Positions 24,683-32,742 of a stretch of 64,000 bases of DNA are shown here, one piece after another. The stretch comes from Pseudoflavonifractor sp. 60. GTDB taxonomy: Bacteria > Bacillota > Clostridia > Oscillospirales > Oscillospiraceae. Positions within the stretch are counted from its first letter, which is position 1. Every line of letters starts with the position of its first letter. The position numbers were made by a program, and so were the translations under genes. A model generated the notes under the pieces. It was not told the DNA's origin, made no database searches, and saw nothing but the letters and a program-made list of their open reading frames with translations. The stretch spans positions 62,001 through 126,000 of the forward strand of contig NZ_QWKI01000001.1 of the NCBI RefSeq assembly GCF_009911645.1, written 5' to 3'.

Positions 24683-25805
24683 AATTCGTACTAAGATCGA
24701 CGCGGTAGATGACCAGCTCTTGACCCTCTTCCTGGAGCGCATGGCCCTGAGCGAGGAGGTGGCGTCCTACAAGCTCCAGCGCGGTCAGCCCATCCTCAAC
24801 AAGCAGCGGGAGCGGGAGATTTTAGCAAAAGTCACCCAGCGCACCGGAGACAAGGAGCGCTACGCCTACCACCTGTTCTCGACCCTCTTCGAGCTGTCCC
24901 GTTCACGCCAGGCGGAGCTGATCTCCTCCCCCACCAAGGTGGGAGCCCGGGTGAAGGCCGCCCTGGCCTCCAACAGCGAGGTCTTCCCCCAGACCGGCAC
25001 GGTGGCCTGTCAGGGCGTGGAGGGGGCCAACTCCCAGGTGGCCTGCGACCGGCTGTTCCCCCGTGGCAACCTGGTCTACGTAAAGAGCTTTGACGCGGTG
25101 GTGGCCGCCGTGGAGTCCGGCCTGTGTAAATTCGGTGTGCTGCCCATTGAGAACAGCTCCAACGGCTCCGTGCGCAAGGTGTACCAGTTGCTCCTGGAGC
25201 ATGACCTGTCGGTGGTCCGGGCAACCCGCCTGTGCATCCGCCACGAGCTGCTGGCCCTGCCTGGCGTGAAGCTGGAGGAGATCACCGAAATCCATTCCCA
25301 CGAGCAGGCCATTGGACAGTGCTCCCAGTTCCTGGGCGGACTGAAGGACGTGAAGGTGGTCCCCTGCGCCAACACCGCAATGGCCGCCAAGATGGTAGCG
25401 GAGCGGGGCAGCCGGAACGTGGCCGCTATCTCCTCCCACCCCTGCGCCACGCTGTACGGCCTGGAGTGCATCAACGACCACATTCAGGACAGCGACAACA
25501 ACTACACCCGCTTCCTCTGTGTGGCCAAGGAGCCGGTGATCTATGCCGGAGCAAATAAAATCAGTCTGACCCTGGCCTTTGAGAACAGGCCCGGCGCGCT
25601 GTATGAGATCGTATCCAAGCTGGCCGCTATGGATATCAACATGACCAAGCTGGAATCCTGCCCGGTGGCGGGAAGCGACTTTGAGTTCATCTTTTTCCTG
25701 GAGCTGGAGGCCTCCGTTAAGGCGTCCGGCGTGCTGTCCATGCTGGAGGAGATGGAACGCTGCTGCGCCCAGTTCCAATTTTTGGGCAACTACGCGGAGG
25801 TGTGA
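24669..25805 (+). CDS. pheA: Bifunctional chorismate mutase / prephenate dehydratase
   Basis: P-protein, 378 aa: chorismate to prephenate to phenylpyruvate. Residues 1-85 are AroQ-type chorismate mutase (EIRTKIDAVDDQLLTLFLERM). Residues ~108-285 are prephenate dehydratase (VACQGVEGANSQVA, GVLPIENSSNGSV, NNYTRFLCVAKE). Residues ~295-378 are an ACT domain (ENRPGALYEIVSKLA). The Phe-binding motif usually written ESRP reads ESCP here, so feedback affinity may differ. It overlaps aroC. Confidence 0.95.
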   Translation: MELSEIRTKIDAVDDQLLTLFLERMALSEEVASYKLQRGQPILNKQREREILAKVTQRTGDKERYAYHLFSTLFELSRSRQAELISSPTKVGARVKAALASNSEVFPQTGTVACQGVEGANSQVACDRLFPRGNLVYVKSFDAVVAAVESGLCKFGVLPIENSSNGSVRKVYQLLLEHDLSVVRATRLCIRHELLALPGVKLEEITEIHSHEQAIGQCSQFLGGLKDVKVVPCANTAMAAKMVAERGSRNVAAISSHPCATLYGLECINDHIQDSDNNYTRFLCVAKEPVIYAGANKISLTLAFENRPGALYEIVSKLAAMDINMTKLESCPVAGSDFEFIFFLELEASVKASGVLSMLEEMERCCAQFQFLGNYAEV

Positions 25806-25808
25806 CAA

Positions 25809-27071
25809 ATGGAAGAGAAAATTTACGGCCTTCTGGGCCGCAAGCTGGGACACAGCTGGTCCGTCCCCATCCACAAGTCCCTGGGATGTGACAGCTACCG
25901 CCTGATCGAGCTGGAGCCCGACGAGCTAGGGCCGTTCCTGGCTCAAAAGAACATCGGCGGTTTGAACGTCACCATCCCCTACAAGCGGGATGTGATGCCC
26001 TACTGCGACGTCATCGACGAGGGAGCCCAGGCCATCGGCAGTGTGAACACTCTGGTCCGGAAAGAGGACGGCAAGCTGTACGGCTACAACACCGACATCT
26101 ATGGCTTTTTGTACATGGCACAGCGGGCCGGAATTTCCTTCGACAAGAAAAAGGTAATGGTGCTGGGCAGCGGCGGCGCCTCCCTCACCGTCCAGGCCGC
26201 CGCCCGGCAGGGGGGCGGCCGGGAGGTGGTGGTGGTCTCCCGAACCGGCCCCACCAACTATGGCAACCTGGAGCGCCACGACGATGCGGAGATTCTGGTC
26301 AACGCAACTCCGGTGGGGATGTGGCCCGACCTGGGCAGTCAGCCGGTGGACCTGAAGCGCCTGCCCGAGCTGGAGGCGGTCATGGACCTGATCTATAACC
26401 CGCCCCGCACCGACCTGCTGCTCCAGGCGGAAAAGCTGGGGCTGCGCCGGGCCGGAGGTCTGTCCATGCTGGTGAACCAAGCGGTGGTGGCGGAGGAGCG
26501 GTTTTTCAACCGGGAAATCTCCGACAGCGAGACCGAGCGTATCCTCAACGACTTACAGCAGGAACGGGCCAATCTGGTTCTGGTGGGGATGCCGGGCTGC
26601 GGCAAGACCACTGTGGGCATGGAGCTGGCTCGCCTGTCCCATCGGCCCTTCGTGGATCTGGACGACGAGATCGTTCGCCTGGCTGGCAAGTCCATTCCGG
26701 AAATCTTCCGGCGGCACGGCGAGCCCGCTTTCCGGGCCCTGGAGCGCAAGGTGCTGGCTGACGTGTGCAGCAAGAGCGGGCAAATCATCGCCACCGGCGG
26801 CGGTGCAATTCTTCGGAAAGACAACCGCATTGTGATGCGCCGCACCGGACGGGTCTACTTCATGCGCCGGGACCTGGACCAGCTGGCCGTCATCGGACGT
26901 CCTCTGTCAGTAAAGGGCACCATGAAGGAGATGTACCACTTCCGTCTGCCCCTGTACACCGAGGTGGGCGATATCGCGGTGGACAACAACACCACGCCGG
27001 AGGAAACCGCCCAAAAAATCTGGGGAGATTTTTGCAAAAACTCCGGCAACGACTACTTGATCCGGTTGTGA
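25809..27071 (+). CDS. Fused shikimate dehydrogenase-shikimate kinase
   Basis: 420 aa combining two consecutive steps. Residues 1-240 are AroE-like: GHSWSVPIHKSLG, NVTIPYKRDVMP with the catalytic Lys, NTDIYGF, GSGGAS for NADP and NATPVGMWPD. Residues ~255-420 are AroK-like: P-loop GMPGCGKTT, DLDDEI, TGGGAI and a C-terminal lid region. Both active sites look complete, so the protein should turn 3-dehydroshikimate into shikimate 3-phosphate. No separate aroE or aroK is present in the operon. It lies 3 nt after pheA. Confidence 0.93.
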   Translation: MEEKIYGLLGRKLGHSWSVPIHKSLGCDSYRLIELEPDELGPFLAQKNIGGLNVTIPYKRDVMPYCDVIDEGAQAIGSVNTLVRKEDGKLYGYNTDIYGFLYMAQRAGISFDKKKVMVLGSGGASLTVQAAARQGGGREVVVVSRTGPTNYGNLERHDDAEILVNATPVGMWPDLGSQPVDLKRLPELEAVMDLIYNPPRTDLLLQAEKLGLRRAGGLSMLVNQAVVAEERFFNREISDSETERILNDLQQERANLVLVGMPGCGKTTVGMELARLSHRPFVDLDDEIVRLAGKSIPEIFRRHGEPAFRALERKVLADVCSKSGQIIATGGGAILRKDNRIVMRRTGRVYFMRRDLDQLAVIGRPLSVKGTMKEMYHFRLPLYTEVGDIAVDNNTTPEETAQKIWGDFCKNSGNDYLIRL

Positions 27072-27107
27072 CCCGGACCGACAAAACGAAAAAGGAGATT
27101 ACCGACT

Positions 27108-27887
27108 ATGGGAACGATCCGGACTGTAACGCTGCGTAATTTAGAGATTGGGGCTGGGGTGCCCAAAATCATTGTGCCCATTGTGGCAGAAACCGCCGAG
27201 GGAATTTTGGACAAGGCCCGTGAGATTATGGGCTACACCTTTGACTTCGTGGAGTGGCGGGTTGACTTCTACGAGGACGCGCTGGATACGCCCAAGCTGC
27301 TGTCAACCCTGAAAGCCCTGCGCACCATTTTGGGAGAAAAGCCCATTTTGGTCACCGCCCGGACCAAGGCGGAGGGCGGCGCGCTGGACATTGACATGGA
27401 CGTCTACACCGCCCTGAACACCGCCGTTGCCCAGTCCGGCGAAGCGGACATCATTGATGTGCAGATCTTTTCCGGCGACGAGACGGTGCGCAAAAACATC
27501 GACGCCATCCACGCCGCCGGCTGCCGGGTCGTTGGCTCCTACCACAGCTTCGAAGGCACTCCAGACAAGGCCGACCTGATCCAACGGATGTGCAAGGCTC
27601 AGGATATGGGGGCGGATATCCCCAAGGTGGCTGTCATGCCCCACACCCCCGCCGATATTATAACCCTGCTGGACGCAACCCAGGAGATGCACAACAAATA
27701 CGCAGACCGGCCCATCATCACCATGAGCATGGGCAGCGGGGTCATCAGCCGCCTCTGCGGAGAGTGCTTCGGCTCCGCCGCCACCTTCGGCATGATCGGC
27801 CAGGCCTCCGCCCCCGGACAAATCCCCACACAGCAGCTGACTGAGGTGCTGTCCATCCTCCACCAGGCCCTGGTCCCCCAGGCCTGA
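27108..27887 (+). CDS. aroD: Type I 3-dehydroquinate dehydratase
   Basis: Dehydrates 3-dehydroquinate to 3-dehydroshikimate through a Schiff base. 259 aa TIM barrel: EWRVDFYED, VTARTKAEGG, GSYHSFEGTP with the catalytic His and DIPKVAVMPHT with the Schiff-base Lys. Type I marks it as the biosynthetic AroD form rather than AroQ. AAAGGAG precedes the ATG. It closes the operon before a strong terminator, completing all seven steps to chorismate in one transcript. Confidence 0.96.
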   Translation: MGTIRTVTLRNLEIGAGVPKIIVPIVAETAEGILDKAREIMGYTFDFVEWRVDFYEDALDTPKLLSTLKALRTILGEKPILVTARTKAEGGALDIDMDVYTALNTAVAQSGEADIIDVQIFSGDETVRKNIDAIHAAGCRVVGSYHSFEGTPDKADLIQRMCKAQDMGADIPKVAVMPHTPADIITLLDATQEMHNKYADRPIITMSMGSGVISRLCGECFGSAATFGMIGQASAPGQIPTQQLTEVLSILHQALVPQA

Positions 27888-27892
27888 GCGGC

Positions 27893-27950
27893 AAAAAACG
27901 GAGTCAAAGTGGAAGAAAACGCCCCTTCCTCTTTGACTCCGCAATTTTTT
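27893..27950. terminator. Bidirectional terminator between aroD and gltX
   Basis: 11-bp perfect stem (CGGAGTCAAAG / CTTTGACTCCG) with a 21-nt loop, an A-run on the left and a T-run on the right, between convergent genes. Confidence 0.88.
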
Positions 27951-27954
27951 GTCC

Positions 27955-29439
27955 TTACAGCTTGTCCAGCCCCAGCTTCAGCCGGCGCAAGGTCTCCTCC
28001 CTGCCCAGGATACGGCAGATCTCCACTGCGCCGCCGGGGGTCACCGCCTGACCGGCTGCGGCGATTCGTACCGGCCACATGAGGGTTGCATTCTTGACCT
28101 CCAACTGCTCCGCCAGGGCCACCAGCCCGCCGTGAATGGCATCCTGGGTCCACTCCGTCACACCCTCCAGCATGGGAATGGCCGCCTCCAGCATGGCCTT
28201 GGACACCTCCGGATTGGTTTTGGACTTCTTGTTGGTAAACAATTCCGTGCTGTACTCGGGCAGCTCCTGGAAGAAGGCCACCTTCTCCGGGATGTCGGTG
28301 AGCTTCTCGCACCGGGCCTGGAGGAGGGCAGCAATCTCAAAAGCCGACAGGCGTTTATCCTTTACAGTGCTTCTGATATAGGGCTCCGCTGCCCTGGCAA
28401 ACTCCTCAGGGGACATAGCACGAAGGTAAATTGCATTAAAGTGAATCAGCTTGTCAAGGTCAAAGATGGCGGGAGACTTGGACATACCCGCCAGGTCGAA
28501 AGCCTTTGCCAGCTCCTCCAGGGAAAAAACCTCTTGCTCAGCGATGTCCCCTCGGGGGGACCAGCCCAGCAGGGCCACATAGTTCAAGATGGCATCGGTG
28601 AGGAAGCCTTGGTCCTTCAAATCCTCATAGGAGGGGTCGCCGTGGCGTTTGGACATTTTATTTTGGGCGTCCCGCATGACCGGGGAGCAGTGGACATAGG
28701 TGGGCACCTCCCAGCCAAAGCCCTGGTACAGCAGATTGTATTTGGGGGCGGAGGACAGGTACTCGCTGCCCCGGACCACGTGGGTGATCCCCATCAGATG
28801 GTCGTCAATCACGTTGGCAAAGTTGTAGGTGGGCATTCCGTCCCGCTTGATGAGCACCTGGTCGTCCAGGGTCTTGTTCTCCACAGTGATATCGCCGAAA
28901 ATAGCGTCATGGAAGGTGGTGGTCCCCTCCCGGGGGATCTTCTGACGGATGACGTAGGGCTCTCCCCTGTCCACACGGGCCTGGGCCTCCTCCAGAGGAA
29001 GGGCACGGCAGGGGTCCTCTGCCCGGTTGAAGTCGCCAGCGTCCTCCTCGTTCTCTGTCTTCTCGCAGAAGCAGTAGTAGGCCTGGCCCTTCTCCACCAG
29101 CAGCCGGGCGTATTTTCCATAGGTGTCCCGCCGCTCCGACTGAATGTAGGGCGCCACAGGCCCACCCACGTCGGGGCCCTCGTCGTGGTCCAGGCGGCAC
29201 TCGGCCAGGGTTCGGTAGATGACCTCGGTGGCCCCTTCAATCAGACGGCCCTGGTCGGTGTCCTCAATGCGCAAAATGAAGGTCCCCCCGGCGTTCCGGG
29301 CAATCAGCCAGGTGTACAGCGCCGTGCGCAGATTGCCCACGTGCATATAGCCGGTGGGGGACGGTGCAAACCGGGTGCGCACCTTACCCCGGGGAATTTT
29401 GGCCTCCATCTCCTCAAAATACTTCATGTCTAAAGCCAT
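27955..29439 (-). CDS. gltX: Glutamate-tRNA ligase
   Basis: Class I aminoacyl-tRNA synthetase, 494 aa. HIGH-type motif PSPTGYMHVGNLRTALY, KMSKRHGDPS (KMSKS loop), Rossmann fold and the helical anticodon-binding domain after ~330. The start chosen, MALDMKYFEEM, has GGAGGAG upstream; the longer frame lacks a site. The leader is short (about 25 nt from the promoter), leaving no room for a T-box. Whether it is discriminating or also charges tRNA-Gln cannot be told from sequence. Confidence 0.96.
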   Translation of the reverse strand: MALDMKYFEEMEAKIPRGKVRTRFAPSPTGYMHVGNLRTALYTWLIARNAGGTFILRIEDTDQGRLIEGATEVIYRTLAECRLDHDEGPDVGGPVAPYIQSERRDTYGKYARLLVEKGQAYYCFCEKTENEEDAGDFNRAEDPCRALPLEEAQARVDRGEPYVIRQKIPREGTTTFHDAIFGDITVENKTLDDQVLIKRDGMPTYNFANVIDDHLMGITHVVRGSEYLSSAPKYNLLYQGFGWEVPTYVHCSPVMRDAQNKMSKRHGDPSYEDLKDQGFLTDAILNYVALLGWSPRGDIAEQEVFSLEELAKAFDLAGMSKSPAIFDLDKLIHFNAIYLRAMSPEEFARAAEPYIRSTVKDKRLSAFEIAALLQARCEKLTDIPEKVAFFQELPEYSTELFTNKKSKTNPEVSKAMLEAAIPMLEGVTEWTQDAIHGGLVALAEQLEVKNATLMWPVRIAAAGQAVTPGGAVEICRILGREETLRRLKLGLDKL

Positions 29440-29470
29440 GCTTCTCTCCTCCAGTACAAAGGTTTTTATT

Positions 29471-29499
29471 ATTATAGTGAATTTTACGCCGTTTGGCAA
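29471..29499 (-). promoter_or_regulatory. Promoter of gltX
   Basis: Minus-strand TTGCCA, 17-bp spacer, TATAAT, a near-consensus sigma-A promoter 32 bp before the start codon. Confidence 0.78.
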
Positions 29500-29506
29500 G
29501 TGCGGG

Positions 29507-29535
29507 TTGTCAAAATCTTCTCAATGTGGTATCAT
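29507..29535 (+). promoter_or_regulatory. Promoter of the unknown gene at 29571
   Basis: TTGTCA, 17-bp spacer, TATCAT, back to back with the gltX promoter; the -35 boxes are 7 bp apart. Confidence 0.7.
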
Positions 29536-29570
29536 TGAACTACAGTTCTATTTGAGGGGAGGCGCCTCCC

Positions 29571-30245
29571 TTGCTTCTGATTCAAGAGATCGACCTCACT
29601 TGGGCCAAAAATGAGCGGGGCGGCAGCGGCGCTCAGGCACGCCGGCAATTCCCGGAAGCCTATCCAATGGACCCGCTGCCGGCGCAGACTGATGTGGCGG
29701 TGCAATACCTCGGCTTCTATCAGAAGGGAGAACATTTTTTGGACGCCGCGCAGGAGGCGCGCTGGTCTCTGGAGCGGTTCCTGCCCAAAATCGGCTTTAC
29801 TCCGGCGCAAGTTCAACGGGAAATTCAGCAGCGGCTGTCCTGGATCAGGAATAACCGGCTCCGAATCCTTCCCCGTATCAAGGATTTAAATCTGACCAAC
29901 CTGTCCATCCGCCCTGTCCTGGAGGGCATTTCCGTCTCCTTCTTTTACGACAGCCAGCGCAGCGGAATGCCCTATCGCCGGGGACACAACCAGGACTTTC
30001 ATAATCCGAACGCGCCTCTGTACGGCAAAGACTGCCTGAACGAGACCGCCTTTGTGCTGGCTCCAGGGCAGTATGGACGGATCATCTGGAACGAGCGCAA
30101 AACCGATTACGATGACAGAACATGGTATTATCAGCTGCACATCTGCAATTTGCTGCATCTCTCTGGGGAGACCCCGCTCCAGGAGGACATTTTTCTCTCC
30201 AGCGGGCCGGATTTTATATACAAGCAGCTTGCTGTTTTATATTAG
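29571..30245 (+). CDS. Unknown soluble protein, 224 aa
   Basis: Not recognised. No signal peptide or membrane span. The N-terminal third is rich in Gln/Arg (ERGGSGAQARRQFPEAYPMD), and the middle has a helical stretch (QVQREIQQRLSWIRNNRLRILPRI). The C-terminal half is beta-rich with many Tyr/Trp. TTG start 8 nt after GAGGGGAGG; the GGAGGCGCCTCC around the site is self-complementary and could limit translation. It follows a good promoter and may be cotranscribed with the membrane protein gene downstream. Confidence 0.6.
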   Translation: MLLIQEIDLTWAKNERGGSGAQARRQFPEAYPMDPLPAQTDVAVQYLGFYQKGEHFLDAAQEARWSLERFLPKIGFTPAQVQREIQQRLSWIRNNRLRILPRIKDLNLTNLSIRPVLEGISVSFFYDSQRSGMPYRRGHNQDFHNPNAPLYGKDCLNETAFVLAPGQYGRIIWNERKTDYDDRTWYYQLHICNLLHLSGETPLQEDIFLSSGPDFIYKQLAVLY

Positions 30246-30364
30246 GCCCGATGCGGACATTGGCAAAATTTAATCTTCCATTCATTGCTTTTTGAGGCAA
30301 AAGCGTATAAACTAACAGCTACACTTTGGCATCCATCCATATGGAAAAGAGAGGAGACCTTATT

Positions 30365-32164
30365 TTGAAAAAACAACGGACTCGAAAACCCATGGGCCGC
30401 GCCGGCAGTCTGCTGGTCAGTCTGCTGATTACGGCGGCGGTGGGCTTTGCGTATTTCTATGTGTCCCTGCCCGCCATCAATCCCCAGTCCGGCGACTTCT
30501 ACAGATTCCTGCTGCTGCTGTGCGTGGTGTACACCGTCTGTGTCTTTGTGCTGTCCGCAAAGCCCTTGGACCAGGGGGAATACTCCGTGGTACGCACCCC
30601 AAGGGAGAGGATTATGGAGTGGTTCCGGTTCGTCAAAAAGAGCTGCCTGCCAGTGCTGCTCCTCTTCGCAGCCATTGTTGCTGTGGCGGTTGTGGGCCAG
30701 ATCATCTCCATGCCCATCTTCCGGGCCGCCGCCTACCGGGACCTGCTCACCGTCCAGACCGGCGACTTCGCCACCGACATCGCCGAAATCTCCTTCAGCG
30801 AAATCCCCACCCTGGACCGGGCCTCCGCCGAGTATCTGGGCGACCGGCAGATGGGTACTCTCAGCGACATGGTCAGCCAGTTTGAATATTCCGGCGACTC
30901 CACCCAGATCAACTACCAGGGTCGGCCGGTGCGGGTGGCCCCCATCGCCTACGCCGACCTGATTAAGTGGTTCACCAACCGGGCCAACGGCCTGCCCGCC
31001 TACGTGGTGGTGGACATGGTCACCCAGCAAGCCACCGTGACCCGGCTGAGCGAGGGGATGAAGTACTCCTTCTCCGAGCCGCTGAACCGGAACATTATGC
31101 GCCACCTCCGCTTCCAGTACCCCACCATGATGTTCGCAACCCCGGAGTTTGAAATTGACGAAACGGGCCGTCCCTGGTGGATCGCCCCCCGGGTTGTGAA
31201 GCGCATCGGTCTCTTCGGCGGCACCGACATCCAGGGCGCGGTACTGGTGGACGCCATTACCGGCGAGAGCACCTACCATGAGGAGGTCCCCAACTGGGTT
31301 GACACCCTCTATGTCCCTGAGCTCATCATGCAGCAGTACGACTTCCACGGCACCCTGGTCAACGGCTTTATCAACTCCATCCTGGGCCAGCGGGACGTGA
31401 CCCAGACCACCAGCGGCTACAACTATATCGCCATGAACGACGACGTGTATATGTATACCGGCGTCACCTCAGCCAACGCCGACCAGTCCAACCTGGGCTT
31501 CCTCCTCACCAACCAGCGCACCAAGGAGACTCACTTCTACACCGCCCCCGGAGCCACCGAGGAGGCCGCCAAGCTCTCCGCCCAGGGCGTGGTCCAGGAC
31601 CTGGGCTATATCGCCACTTTCCCCCTGCTGCTGAACATCGCCGGGGAACCCACCTACTTCATCCCTCTGAAGGACGCCACCAATCTGGTGAAGACCTACG
31701 CTATGGTCAACGTGGCCCAGTATCAAATCGTGGCCACCGGCGATACCGTCTCTGCCTGTGAGCAGAAATATATCCAGATGCTGGCCGATAAGGGGGTCAC
31801 CGTGGAAGAGCAGTTGCCTTATGAGCAGGTCAACGGAACCATCACCGAGATCCGCTCCGCTGTCATTGAGGGTACCACCAACTACTATGTCCGTCTGGAG
31901 GGCGACACATCAGAGGACGGATACTATGGATTCAGCGCCAGTGAAGTACCTTGGGCTATCCTGCTGAACGTGGGCGACAAGGTGACGATCAGCTACTACC
32001 CTGCGGCAGGCGGTATCTGTCAGCCCGCTTTTGAGGTGGAACGCCTCACCGCCGCCCCAGGTCAGGGAACCGCTCCTTTCCTCCCCAACAACGATTTCCA
32101 GGCCTCCCTGGACGCTCTCAACGGCCCTCCGGTGACCACCGGTACCGGCCTCCCCAATCCCTGA
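30365..32164 (+). CDS. Large membrane-anchored protein of unknown function, 599 aa
   Basis: Three hydrophobic spans in the first ~115 residues (SLLVSLLITAAVGFAYFYV; FLLLLCVVYTVCVFVL; LPVLLLFAAIVAVAVVGQII) precede a ~480-residue hydrophilic domain predicted outside the cell. That domain has no motif I recognise. It contains a paired APIAYADLIKWF / YVVVDMVTQQATV region reminiscent of beta-propeller or PepSY-like folds, which is only an impression. The TTG start has GAGGAG 8 nt upstream. The start of the C-terminal ~100 residues may form an OB-like barrel (VNGTITEIRSAVIEGTTNYYV). A terminator follows. Confidence 0.65.
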   Translation: MKKQRTRKPMGRAGSLLVSLLITAAVGFAYFYVSLPAINPQSGDFYRFLLLLCVVYTVCVFVLSAKPLDQGEYSVVRTPRERIMEWFRFVKKSCLPVLLLFAAIVAVAVVGQIISMPIFRAAAYRDLLTVQTGDFATDIAEISFSEIPTLDRASAEYLGDRQMGTLSDMVSQFEYSGDSTQINYQGRPVRVAPIAYADLIKWFTNRANGLPAYVVVDMVTQQATVTRLSEGMKYSFSEPLNRNIMRHLRFQYPTMMFATPEFEIDETGRPWWIAPRVVKRIGLFGGTDIQGAVLVDAITGESTYHEEVPNWVDTLYVPELIMQQYDFHGTLVNGFINSILGQRDVTQTTSGYNYIAMNDDVYMYTGVTSANADQSNLGFLLTNQRTKETHFYTAPGATEEAAKLSAQGVVQDLGYIATFPLLLNIAGEPTYFIPLKDATNLVKTYAMVNVAQYQIVATGDTVSACEQKYIQMLADKGVTVEEQLPYEQVNGTITEIRSAVIEGTTNYYVRLEGDTSEDGYYGFSASEVPWAILLNVGDKVTISYYPAAGGICQPAFEVERLTAAPGQGTAPFLPNNDFQASLDALNGPPVTTGTGLPNP

Positions 32165-32171
32165 TAAACAC

Positions 32172-32206
32172 AGCAGGACCCTCCACCAAGCACGGAGGGT
32201 CCTGCT
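32172..32206. terminator. Terminator after the membrane protein gene
   Basis: 13-bp perfect stem (AGCAGGACCCTCC / GGAGGGTCCTGCT) with a 9-nt loop, then TATATTTG. It lies between convergent genes and overlaps the last bases of the GIY-YIG gene. Confidence 0.75.
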
Positions 32207-32453
32207 ATATTTGTTCCAGAATCAAACGCTCCTTCTGCTGCTTTGTCAGCTTTTTGAGGGCGTTCTCCCGTTTCAGAGCGGCAGACTTGTCGGGGACCGC
32301 CTCCTGATAGACCAGCTCCAGCGGCCCCCTCCCCCGGGTGTACTTGGCCCCCTTCCCTGCCCGGTGGGCGGCCAGACGGCGGGAAACATTGTCGGTGATT
32401 CCGGTATACAGGGTTCCGTCCCCACAGCGAAGGATGTAGACGTACCAAATCAT
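32205..32453 (-). CDS. GIY-YIG nuclease superfamily protein (UPF0213-like)
   Basis: 82-aa single-domain protein. WYVYILRCGDGTLYTGIT holds the GIY-YIG motif as VYI...YTG, followed by the conserved Arg (RRLAAH) and KGAKYTRGRGPLELVY. The final helix has NALKKLT and a Glu-bearing end. It matches the stand-alone YhbQ/YazA type, thought to act on nucleic acid; the biological role is unclear. No strong ribosome binding site: GGGGAGGACATAGGAATTTG precedes the ATG, with GGGGAGG ~14 nt away. Confidence 0.88.
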   Translation of the reverse strand: MIWYVYILRCGDGTLYTGITDNVSRRLAAHRAGKGAKYTRGRGPLELVYQEAVPDKSAALKRENALKKLTKQQKERLILEQI

Positions 32454-32742
32454 ATCAAATTCCTATGTCCTCCCCACCGCTGAGATGAAAACGCAGCCCG
32501 TCCAAATCTCTGTAGGAAGTGTACTCTGCTGCACAAAGCTTGGGATAATCGCCGTTTAGTTCTCACTAGAGGTGTCAATTCCTCGTCCATCAAGATGCGG
32601 CAGCAGCCGACGATGGAAAGGTGTTGGACCCTGCTCCTCTATCGGGCCAAGGCGCTCTCTCTGCCCTGCTTTTACAGAAAGCATTGTACTACCACCGCTG
32701 TCCAAAATCAACCCAAATAAATGGCGACAGGGCCCCTCCGCG
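32454..32742 (-). promoter_or_regulatory. Long gene-free leader of the GIY-YIG gene
   Basis: 289 bp with no supported gene. A good minus-strand promoter, TTGATT-N17-TACAAT (32683-32711), sits at the far end, which gives a leader of about 220 nt for an 82-codon gene. The leader can fold partially (TCCATC with GATGGA near 32584-32617). No known riboswitch core was recognised. There is no clear terminator for the M28 gene that ends at 32743. Confidence 0.4.

Noticed and set aside
27949-29433. 494-codon plus-strand open frame opposite gltX
   Set aside because: Antisense of a definite tRNA synthetase; no start site or motif.
30270-30300. GCTTTTTGAGGCAAAAGC hairpin before the 599-aa protein gene as terminator
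   Set aside because: Short stem without a T-run and within a likely promoter area; too weak to call.
32572-32715. Plus-strand frames between the GIY-YIG gene and M28 gene
   Set aside because: No ribosome binding site, no conserved motif, composition of non-coding or relic DNA.
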